Origin: Desulfobacteraceae bacterium
GTDB taxonomy: Bacteria; Desulfobacterota; Desulfobacteria; Desulfobacterales; UBA11574
Assembly: GCA_029857875.1 (NCBI GenBank)
Contig: JAOUGB010000183.1
Location: 1-5,580, forward strand
DNA: 5,580 bases
Direction: 5' to 3'
Under the pieces are notes generated by a model. It did no database searches and was not told where the DNA came from. It was given only the letters and a program-made list of their open reading frames with translations. Each line of letters starts with the position of its first letter. Positions within the stretch are counted from its first letter, which is position 1. This document shows positions 1-4,453 of the stretch, one piece after another. A program made the translations under genes and the position numbers.

Positions 1-321
1 AATTTGGATGATGATGATGATGATGATGTTAAAATCCATCTTTACCGGTTGATCCAGGAAGGCCTGAACAATATCCGAAAGCATGCCGAGGCAGACCGTG
101 CGACCATCAAGCTGGTGGGAGCGACCCCGAATATCATCCTTCGAATTGAAGACAACGGTAAAGGTTTTGATGTGCAGGCGCGGGAGCGTGCATTAAGCGC
201 TGAGAAACGGATGGGACTTCGAAGCATGAGAGAAAGGGTCAACCTGCTTCAAGGCCGAATGGAAATCGAATCATTGCCGATGAATGGCACCAAAATATTT
301 ATAAAAATTCCATTTAAGTAG
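1..321 (+). CDS. Sensor histidine kinase, C-terminal ATPase fragment (NarL/DegS class, HATPase_c)
   Basis: The gene is cut by the left edge, so only the last ~106 codons are present. The frame is open from base 1 and ends at TAG (319-321). What is visible is the ATP-binding domain of a two-component kinase of the HisKA_3 type. The N box reads LYRLIQEGLNNIRKHAEA, the G1 box IEDNGKGFD and the G2 region MGLRSMRERV, followed by the usual short beta-strand end TKIFIKIPFK. In this family the domain binds ATP to phosphorylate a His in the missing upstream part and then passes the phosphate to a LuxR-type regulator. Just before the N box is a run of seven Asp encoded by a pure GAT repeat (7-27), where relatives usually have a short variable linker. 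The ATPase motifs are intact, so this end is not obviously decayed. The next gene is the start of a response regulator, as expected, but it is broken. The sensed signal cannot be inferred because the sensor part lies outside the window. Confidence 0.9.
   Translation, partial: NLDDDDDDDVKIHLYRLIQEGLNNIRKHAEADRATIKLVGATPNIILRIEDNGKGFDVQARERALSAEKRMGLRSMRERVNLLQGRMEIESLPMNGTKIFIKIPFK
7..27 (+). repeat. (GAT)7 trinucleotide microsatellite encoding Asp7
   Basis: Seven perfect GAT codons in a row lie inside the kinase frame and are followed by GTT. The unit is three bases, so slippage would change the number of Asp residues without breaking the frame. The run sits in the linker just before the N box of the ATPase domain. 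Confidence 0.9.
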
Positions 322-328
322 CAAAATA

Positions 329-526
329 GTGAGTCAGAAGAAACGCATATTAATCATTGATGACCGTCCTCTTTTTCGATGTGTTGGAATGGTTGACGGT
401 CATGTGCTGTCATATCTCTGCTGTTCATACACTTATAAAAGATCTGGATTGAGGTCGAAAAAATCAATATCTTGTGTTCCGGCCTTTCGATCGAAAATTC
501 ATGATTCCTGCCTTCTTTATGTTTGA
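329..526 (+). pseudogene. Truncated response regulator (N-terminal receiver remnant only)
   Basis: A GTG at 329, 8 nt after the kinase stop, opens a frame beginning MSQKKRILIIDDRPLFR. This is the first beta strand and acidic pocket of a NarL/FixJ-type receiver domain, where the typical pattern is ILIVDDHPLFR; the two Asp would bind the metal ion. The similarity stops at about base 379. The remaining 48 codons (to the stop at 524-526) are Cys- and Ser-rich and match nothing I recognise. There is no phospho-acceptor Asp strand, no conserved Lys and no LuxR helix-turn-helix anywhere downstream. The pairing of kinase followed by regulator is classical, so the most likely reading is a regulator that lost nearly all of its body through a deletion or replacement near base 380. 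No good ribosome binding site is visible ahead of the GTG. A short functional protein cannot be excluded but is unlikely. Confidence 0.75.
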
Positions 527-794
527 GAAATCGAAGGTAAATATTTTTACGATTTGAAATCTTCAATCCAAGACCTGTGTTTTCTGCAATGGTTCGGTAC
601 ATATCAATGAGCCGGATTTTGCCAGATACCTTCATACCATATCACCAAACGATGGTTGCGGCGATACCTGGTACCATTCCGAGAGGTAGATGTTGGGGCG
701 GCGAGCGAGCCTGCAATGTATCTTGTGTTTTAAGGTCCACCCAAAACTTGTGATATTTAAAAAAGATTTTCTATCACTTTCCGGATCTCAATAT
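380..794. other. Gene-poor, probably decayed stretch after the truncated regulator
   Basis: I find no convincing gene here beyond the tail of the broken regulator frame. The only open frame of note is on the minus strand (354-635, 93 codons, ATG at 633-635). It begins MKVSGKIRLIDMYRTIAENT, matches no family I know, and overlaps the receiver remnant antisense. A second minus-strand frame without a usual start codon ends in a TGA that overlaps that ATG (ATGA). A small perfect palindrome, TTTCGATCGAAA, lies at 485-496. The stretch is probably remnant DNA from the event that destroyed the regulator, but its source cannot be named. Confidence 0.4.
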
Positions 795-829
795 AAAAAC
801 CCGGTCTCCATTACGAAGGCCGGGTTTTT
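795..829. terminator. Rho-independent terminator, bidirectional
   Basis: AAAAACCCGG (795-804) pairs perfectly with CCGGGTTTTT (820-829). The inner bases 805-807 can add up to three pairs (one a wobble) with 817-819, leaving a nine-base loop. The T run continues to 830 on the plus strand. On the minus strand the A run reads as T after the same stem. It closes the rightward kinase/regulator unit and can also stop leftward transcription from the tRNA side. Confidence 0.85.
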
Positions 830-883
830 TATTTTGGATAGGTTGGAAGTATGGTTGGAAATCAGGAAAATAACAAACTACAA

Positions 884-911
884 AGGGACTTAGAATATTT
901 TCTAAGTCCCT
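884..911. terminator. Rho-independent terminator at the convergent junction, next to tRNA-fMet
   Basis: AGGGACTTAGA (884-894) and TCTAAGTCCCT (901-911) form a perfect 11-bp stem with a six-base loop. The plus strand follows it with G and five T (913-917), a canonical terminator. The minus strand follows it with a mixed but T-rich stretch. The stem begins 11 nt past the 3' end of the tRNA, so it probably ends the tRNA transcript, with the 795-829 hairpin as a second stop. Confidence 0.85.
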
Positions 912-921
912 GTTTTTATTT

Positions 922-998
<77 letters not shown>

Positions 999-1017
999 TC
1001 AAAGAAATAAGAAAATA

Positions 1018-1046
1018 AAATTAACCAAATACAGAAAATAAGTCAA
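1018..1046 (-). promoter_or_regulatory. Sigma-70-type promoter for tRNA-fMet
   Basis: Read on the minus strand, TTGACT (1041-1046) is followed after exactly 17 nt by TAATTT (1018-1023). These are good -35 and -10 boxes at ideal spacing. Initiation would fall near 1011, giving a leader of about 12 nt before the tRNA. The -35 box overlaps the stop codon of yggU (1043-1045). The bases after the -10 box are AT-rich, unlike the GC-rich discriminators of classical stringently controlled stable-RNA promoters. Confidence 0.7.
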
Positions 1047-1378
1047 GCTGTTTTTTTGAGATCTAATAGCGAAGAAATTAAAGACCTTATCCGTTTTTGC
1101 TCGGCACCGGACTCATTTTTTTCATTTTTGTACCGCAAAAGGAGCCGCTTGGTTCTGCTGGTGTGCCCGGATATGATTTCAATGGAGGATTTAGGGATTT
1201 TGAGGCATTTCGCCAGGTATTGAACACACATCTTGTTGGCCGCATCATCCACGGGCGGCGCCGTAAGCTTGATTTTCAGTGCGTCGCCATGCTGACCTGC
1301 AATCATGTTCTTTGAGGATCGGGGCTGGATAAAGACCTTGAGTATAATACCGTTACTATTTTCCTGGAGAAACTTCAT
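1043..1378 (-). CDS. yggU: DUF167 / UPF0235 family protein (YggU-like)
   Basis: This is a 111-residue protein of the small conserved YggU family, whose biochemical role is not established. The family signatures appear in order: a first strand with IQPRSSKN (residues 17-24), the hallmark LTAPPVDDAAN (38-48, relatives often VDGKAN), a helix with YLAKCLKIPKSSIEI, and SGHTSRTK (70-77). The C-terminal ~20 residues after LLLRYKNEK, basic and then Leu/Ser-rich, go beyond the usual ~95-100 residue length. The ATG at 1376-1378 fits the family N-terminus, and no other in-frame ATG or GTG precedes the motifs. The bases before it are A-rich with no clear Shine-Dalgarno. The gene follows hldE on the same strand after a 275-nt gap that contains a large palindrome, so it may be a separate transcript. 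Its stop codon lies inside the tRNA promoter. Confidence 0.9.
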   Translation of the reverse strand: MKFLQENSNGIILKVFIQPRSSKNMIAGQHGDALKIKLTAPPVDDAANKMCVQYLAKCLKIPKSSIEIISGHTSRTKRLLLRYKNEKNESGAEQKRIRSLISSLLDLKKTA

Positions 1379-1408
1379 TTTTTTCGGTTGTATTACATAA
1401 TCATTGCA

Positions 1409-1506
1409 AGCGCTGAGTTGGCCGCATATACAAGACGCAGGGCATGCAGCTGTAGTGTGCTACCGCAAATGGCCTGCAACGCTGTAGATGCGGTGAAATC
1501 AGCGCT
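1409..1506. repeat. 98-nt imperfect palindrome (three-tier inverted repeat, REP/MITE-like)
   Basis: The two halves pair in three symmetric blocks. AGCGCTGA (1409-1416) is the exact complement of TCAGCGCT (1499-1506). CCGCATATACA (1422-1432) pairs with TGTAGATGCGG (1483-1493) with one mismatch. GCAGGGCAT (1437-1445) pairs with ATGGCCTGC (1469-1477) with one mismatch. A small GTAG-TGTG-CTAC hairpin (1452-1463) caps the structure. The unpaired spacers between the outer and middle blocks are both five bases. It lies about 30 nt upstream of yggU and lacks a T run, so it is not a normal terminator. It resembles dispersed palindromic repeats (REP/MITE), but only one copy is in the window. Confidence 0.8.
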
Positions 1507-1515
1507 CCAGAAGGG

Positions 1516-1636
1516 TAGACAATCTTGAAGTAATAATGGAAAAAATTGGAAAATTATCTGTCAGGTAAAAGCTATACTGACGAAATAGAGACACAATTAA
1601 GATGTTTTGTTATATTGAATCCCTCAAGATTGTCTA
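1516..1636. repeat. 13-bp perfect inverted repeat spaced by 95 nt, with an 8-bp direct repeat around it
   Basis: TAGACAATCTTGA (1516-1528) and TCAAGATTGTCTA (1624-1636) are exact complements. TCCAGAAG occurs at 1506-1513 and again at 1644-1651, just outside the pair (2 and 7 nt away). The arrangement resembles a small non-autonomous element with terminal repeats, or a long-loop structure after hldE. The enclosed AT-rich 95 nt contain only a 10-codon frame from the ATG at 1537 and nothing I recognise. Confidence 0.55.
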
Positions 1637-1653
1637 TGCAAGATCCAGAAGTA

Positions 1654-3108
1654 TTATTCTTGCCTACTGCTTTTAATATTATTGATAATACGGGTGGAGG
1701 AAATATTTTCGGTAACCGGAATCAGTTCCACTCGCCCCCCGTACTTTTCAACGAGTTCACGCCCGAATACTTCTTTGGACGTGTAGTTGGATCCTTTGGT
1801 CAGAACATCCGGCTGTATGATTTCAATCAGTTTTTTTAGCTCATGGGAGGAAAAAACCACGACATAATCCACAGCATCTAAGGCACTTAAAATTCTACAC
1901 CGCTCATTTGCTTTGAGCACTGGTCTTCCTGGCCCTTTAAGTTTTTTTACAGATTCATCATCATCAATGGCCACAACAAGGATATCCCCCAGTTGTTTTG
2001 ACGCAGAAAAGAGCATAATATGGCCCGCATGCAAGAGATCAAAGCAGCCGTTGGTCAAAACCAGCCGCTTCCCTTTTTTCTTCAGTTCTTCCACGAGTGC
2101 CGGAAGTTCCGAAAAATCTTTGTATTTGGCCGGCAGGCCATGGTCATGGGATTTCAAGGCCGAAATAAGTTCCTGCTTTGAAACGGTTGCAGTTCCAACT
2201 TTGCCGACAACGATTCCGGCAGCGGTATTGGCAACAGCCACGCCGCTGTTGATTGAAGCTCCTGATGCGACGGCCAGACCCAATACTGCAAGGACCGTAT
2301 CACCGGCGCCTGAAACATCGAAAACCTGCCTTGCCTCGGCCTTGATCCTGAAGGGTTCTTTGTTTTTTTCGAAAAGAACCATTCCGTCTTTGCCGCATGT
2401 AATCAAAAGCTTATCGATGTTGATGTTTTGAAGAATTTTGTGTGCCGATTTTTCAAGACTTGATTCATCAATAATTCCCACTCCCGAAGCCAGAGCCGCT
2501 TCTTTTTTGTTCGGCGTGAGAAGCGATACGCCTGAATATTTTGAAAAATCGAGTCCTTTGGGATCGACGATGATCATCTTTTTGTGTTTTTTTGCAGATG
2601 CGATCACCCGCGAAAGCATGCTCTCGGTAATCAATCCTTTGCCGTAGTCGGAAATCAAAATCACATCGATATCGGGCATCTTATCTTCTATGAATCGTGT
2701 AATCTTTTCCAGTGACGACAGGGATATGTCTTGTTGTGTTTCTCTGTCGATTCTGAGTACATGTTGATTGGCAGCGATAATCCTGGTTTTTTGGGTGGTG
2801 GTCCGGCCGGGCTCTTTGACAATTCCTGTAGTATCGACGCCGAGTTTTTTGAATATGTTGAGAAGAAGCTGTCCGTTTCGGCCGGTACCGATCACGCCCA
2901 CGGCTGACACTTTTCCACCCAGCGCCACAACATTGTTCACAACATTGCCGGCACCTCCAAGAGCAAAATCTTCGTTTTTGATGGAGACCACCTGTACCGG
3001 TGCTTCAGGGGATATCCGGTCAACTTCACCCCAGAGGTATTCATCGAGCATTAAATCTCCAATAACAAGGAGACGGCATTGGTCAAATTTTGAAATGTCA
3101 ATCAGCAT
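1654..3108 (-). CDS. hldE: Bifunctional D-glycero-beta-D-manno-heptose-7-phosphate kinase / heptose-1-phosphate adenylyltransferase (HldE/RfaE)
   Basis: This cytosolic enzyme makes ADP-heptose for the LPS inner core. Its kinase half phosphorylates heptose-7-phosphate at C1 to the bisphosphate. After GmhB removes the 7-phosphate, the second half adds AMP. With the ATG at 3106-3108 the protein has 484 residues (E. coli ~477). Residues 1-~320 form a PfkB/ribokinase domain: VIGDLMLDEY near the start, RISPEAPVQVV, the glycine motif GGAGN (51-55), and the catalytic signature DVSGAGDT with GAGD at 267-270. Residues ~345-484 form a cytidylyltransferase-like domain: TNGCFDLLHAGH (HAGH 360-363), GPGRPV (392-397) and the ISSTRII end (469-475). 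Both halves look intact. An in-frame TTG at 3121-3123 preceded by GGA would add five residues, but the ATG matches the family N-terminus better. The gene overlaps the thioesterase stop by 11 nt, so translation is probably coupled. Confidence 0.96.
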   Translation of the reverse strand: MLIDISKFDQCRLLVIGDLMLDEYLWGEVDRISPEAPVQVVSIKNEDFALGGAGNVVNNVVALGGKVSAVGVIGTGRNGQLLLNIFKKLGVDTTGIVKEPGRTTTQKTRIIAANQHVLRIDRETQQDISLSSLEKITRFIEDKMPDIDVILISDYGKGLITESMLSRVIASAKKHKKMIIVDPKGLDFSKYSGVSLLTPNKKEAALASGVGIIDESSLEKSAHKILQNINIDKLLITCGKDGMVLFEKNKEPFRIKAEARQVFDVSGAGDTVLAVLGLAVASGASINSGVAVANTAAGIVVGKVGTATVSKQELISALKSHDHGLPAKYKDFSELPALVEELKKKGKRLVLTNGCFDLLHAGHIMLFSASKQLGDILVVAIDDDESVKKLKGPGRPVLKANERCRILSALDAVDYVVVFSSHELKKLIEIIQPDVLTKGSNYTSKEVFGRELVEKYGGRVELIPVTENISSTRIINNIKSSRQE

Positions 3109-3511
3109 TAGAATTTTTTGCAATAATGTCCATTAGAAATTTGGGCGGTCGCACCACACGGCCGTTATTGTCCATACACGCATGCTTAGTGTACCCGTTG
3201 GCAAGGCGTTTTTTACCGTCTTCACTGAATATTTGATAATCGAATTTCATACCAGCTTTGTAGCGTGTATCGATAGATGTTTCAATAAGCAGAATGTCGT
3301 CATACTGTGAAGGCCCGTTAAACTTGCAATGAATTTCGGATAAAGGAAGAAAAAATCCTTTGGATTCGATGGATTTGTAAGGGATCCCTAATGACCTGAA
3401 CATTTCGGAGCGGCCGACTTCAAACCACCGGAAGTAGTTTGCATGATAAACAAAGCCCATTTTATCTGTGTCACCGTATCTCACCCGGCATGTGGTTTTA
3501 TGTGTCAGCAT
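3098..3511 (-). CDS. Acyl-CoA thioesterase, hotdog fold, YbgC/4-hydroxybenzoyl-CoA thioesterase type
   Basis: This 137-residue single-domain hotdog protein is of normal length for the family. The N-terminal signature is VRYGDTDKMGFVYHANYFRWFEVGR. Asp16 of GDTDKMG aligns with the catalytic Asp of the YbgC/FcbC group, and the GFVYHANY loop precedes the long central helix. The family hydrolyses the thioester of various acyl-CoAs, from short-chain and aromatic to longer ones, usually as a cytosolic tetramer. The substrate cannot be read from the sequence. The ATG (3509-3511) starts 2 nt after the thrH stop and the 3' end overlaps hldE, so it sits in the middle of a tight three-gene unit. No clear ribosome binding site precedes it, which fits translational coupling to thrH. 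The neighbours (threonine/serine phosphate chemistry and LPS heptose synthesis) do not point to a specific acyl substrate. Family confidence is high; the physiological role is unknown. Confidence 0.93.
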   Translation of the reverse strand: MLTHKTTCRVRYGDTDKMGFVYHANYFRWFEVGRSEMFRSLGIPYKSIESKGFFLPLSEIHCKFNGPSQYDDILLIETSIDTRYKAGMKFDYQIFSEDGKKRLANGYTKHACMDNNGRVVRPPKFLMDIIAKNSNAD

Positions 3512-3513
3512 GT

Positions 3514-4131
3514 TTATTTTGAGCTATTGTTTGACAGAATTTTTTCAATAATACTTTTCAGGTCTTCATAGCTGAATGTTACCGGAAATTCCGGGTACTC
3601 ATTTTTTACATTATCCGGAGGATTAAAAAGAATACCGTTGTCCGCTTCTTTGAGCATGGTGATGTCATTATATGAATCGCCCATAGCTATGGTGTTGTAG
3701 TTCAAGCTTTTTAACGAAATCACCGTTTCCCGTTTAGCGTCTTTCTGCCGCAGAACATAATCTGTGATAAACCCGTCGGGCGCAATGGATAAGGTGTGAC
3801 AGAAAAGGGTCGGCCATCCAAGTTTTTCCATCAAAGGGCGTGCAAACTGGTTAAATGTGTCGGAAACAACAATGATCTGAGTGCGCGATCTGAGCCAGTT
3901 CAGAAATTCCACCGCCCCTTCAAGGGGATTCATGGTGGCGATCACCGCTTTAATATCATCAATTTTAAGATTGTTCTCATCCAGAATCGCGAGACGTCTT
4001 TTCATCAATACATCATAGTCGGAGATGTCGCGTGTTGTCAGCCGGAGTTCTTCAATACCTGTTCTTTCAGCGACATTGATCCATATTTCCGGGACAAATA
4101 CACCTTCCAGGTCGGAACAAACAATATTCAT
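3514..4131 (-). CDS. thrH: ThrH: phosphoserine phosphatase / phosphoserine:homoserine phosphotransferase (HAD family)
   Basis: The 205 residues match, as I recall it, Pseudomonas aeruginosa ThrH along the whole length, including LEGVFVPEIWINVAERTGI, TTRDISDYDVLMKRRLAILDE and LRQKDAKR. HAD motifs: DLEG with the nucleophile Asp7 and Glu9 in place of the usual second Asp (as in ThrH), SDT (90-92), a Lys in the RQKDAKR stretch (130-133), and GDSYND (151-156) with the metal-binding acidic residues. The characterised ThrH dephosphorylates phosphoserine and can pass the phosphate to homoserine, giving phosphohomoserine for threonine synthase. Homoserine dehydrogenase is the next gene upstream on the same strand, which supports the phosphotransferase role here. 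The ATG (4129-4131) has GAGG a few bases upstream. The 322-nt repeat-filled gap before it makes a separate promoter plausible, though I cannot point to convincing boxes. It begins the thrH-thioesterase-hldE unit. Confidence 0.95.
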   Translation of the reverse strand: MNIVCSDLEGVFVPEIWINVAERTGIEELRLTTRDISDYDVLMKRRLAILDENNLKIDDIKAVIATMNPLEGAVEFLNWLRSRTQIIVVSDTFNQFARPLMEKLGWPTLFCHTLSIAPDGFITDYVLRQKDAKRETVISLKSLNYNTIAMGDSYNDITMLKEADNGILFNPPDNVKNEYPEFPVTFSYEDLKSIIEKILSNNSSK

Positions 4132-4141
4132 ATAACCTCAC
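4126..4141 (-). promoter_or_regulatory. Ribosome binding site of thrH
   Basis: On the minus strand GTGAGGTT immediately precedes the ATG, with GAGGT 3 nt away. This is the clearest Shine-Dalgarno in the window and supports the chosen thrH start. By contrast, the downstream thioesterase and hldE lack good sites. Confidence 0.6.
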
Positions 4142-4174
4142 TTTTCTTTACCGATTCATAAAAAACCTGGTCCT

Positions 4175-4240
4175 CTGGGCCTCCGGCTCATAGAGCCTAC
4201 GCCTCGGAGAGCCAGATCAGAGAGTTATGACTCTGCCTGA
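4175..4240. repeat. Two adjacent hairpins in the hom-thrH gap
   Basis: First structure: CTGG (4175-4178) pairs with CCAG (4212-4215), and CTCCG (4181-4185) with CGGAG (4205-4209). Inside, an alternative perfect five-base stem GGCTC-ATA-GAGCC spans 4185-4197. Second structure: AGAGT-TATG-ACTCT (4221-4234) is extended by TCAG/CTGA (4217-4220 with 4237-4240) across a two-base bulge. Neither is followed by a T run on either strand, so they are not ordinary terminators. Confidence 0.6.
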
Positions 4241-4255
4241 AGAATCGCTGGAAGA

Positions 4256-4378
4256 GTTTGAAGTGAACTAAAGTTTAAAGTGAGCTAAAGTTCAGGAATT
4301 CTGTCAATTATATAAAAACATCGGAGCGAAGCGACTCCATAACTTTAGGCACTTTAGATCACTTTAGGCACTTTGAAT
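4256..4378. repeat. Long inverted repeat built from CTAAAGT/ACTTTAG units
   Basis: The left arm holds two 15-nt direct repeats, AAGTGAACTAAAGTT (4261-4275) and AAGTGAGCTAAAGTT (4278-4292), differing at one base, period 17. The right arm holds ACTTTAGGCACTTT at 4342-4355 and again at 4361-4374, period 19. The arms are complementary: CTAAAGTT (4285-4292) with AACTTTAG (4341-4348), AAAGTG (4277-4282) with CACTTT (4350-4355), CTAAAGT (4268-4274) with ACTTTAG (4361-4367), and AAGTG (4261-4265) with CACTT (4369-4373). The 48-nt loop contains a GGAG/CTCC hairpin (4323-4338) and an EcoRI-type GAATTC site. No gene overlaps it. Confidence 0.8.
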
Positions 4379-4425
4379 TTGTATGGCTTTAAGTAAAACA
4401 GCCCTTTCCAGGAGTTATATCAAAG

Positions 4426-4444
4426 CCAGGTCCTCTTGACCCGG
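4426..4444 (-). other. Hairpin just after the homoserine dehydrogenase stop
   Basis: On the minus strand CCGGGTC-AAGAG-GACCTGG forms a seven-pair stem with one G-T wobble, starting 9 nt past the hom stop. It is not followed by a clear T run, so it is at best an atypical terminator or an mRNA 3'-end stabiliser. It includes one copy of the GGTCCTCT direct repeat. Confidence 0.4.
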
Positions 4445-4453
4445 ATTCTTTAC

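Larger units (their letters stand above)
4169..4436. repeat. 8-bp direct repeats (GGTCCTCT) bracketing the hom-thrH intergenic element
   Basis: GGTCCTCT occurs at 4169-4176 and 4429-4436. The flanking bases also agree: 4165-4181 and 4425-4441 match at 13 of 17 positions. The repeats bracket 252 bp that hold nearly all the hairpins and the CTAAAGT repeats. This is what a target duplication or the ends of an inserted unit could look like, although the partial match outside the eight bases also allows an older duplication. Confidence 0.55.

Noticed and set aside
660..720. Possible 5S rRNA remnant (a GGTACC-containing GC-rich stretch)
   Set aside because: Only a few short words resemble 5S rRNA and the order and folding do not match.
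690..893. Plus-strand open frame of 67 codons
   Set aside because: It runs through the 795-829 terminator and into the 884-911 hairpin, matches no family I know, and has no ribosome binding site.
1546..1839. Plus-strand open frame of 97 codons
   Set aside because: Its second half is antisense to the conserved nucleotidyltransferase end of hldE and its first half crosses the 13-bp inverted repeat. I recognise no domain in it.
1913..3136. Several plus-strand open frames opposite hldE
   Set aside because: They are Ser/Pro/Thr-rich mirror frames of a clearly conserved enzyme, with no motifs of their own.
4132..4200. Promoter for thrH (TATGAA at 4155-4160 on the minus strand)
   Set aside because: No acceptable -35 box lies 16-18 nt upstream, so I could not support a promoter call.
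4256..4378. CRISPR array
   Set aside because: The repeats are only ~15 nt, inverted relative to one another, and have no spacers of regular length or cas genes.
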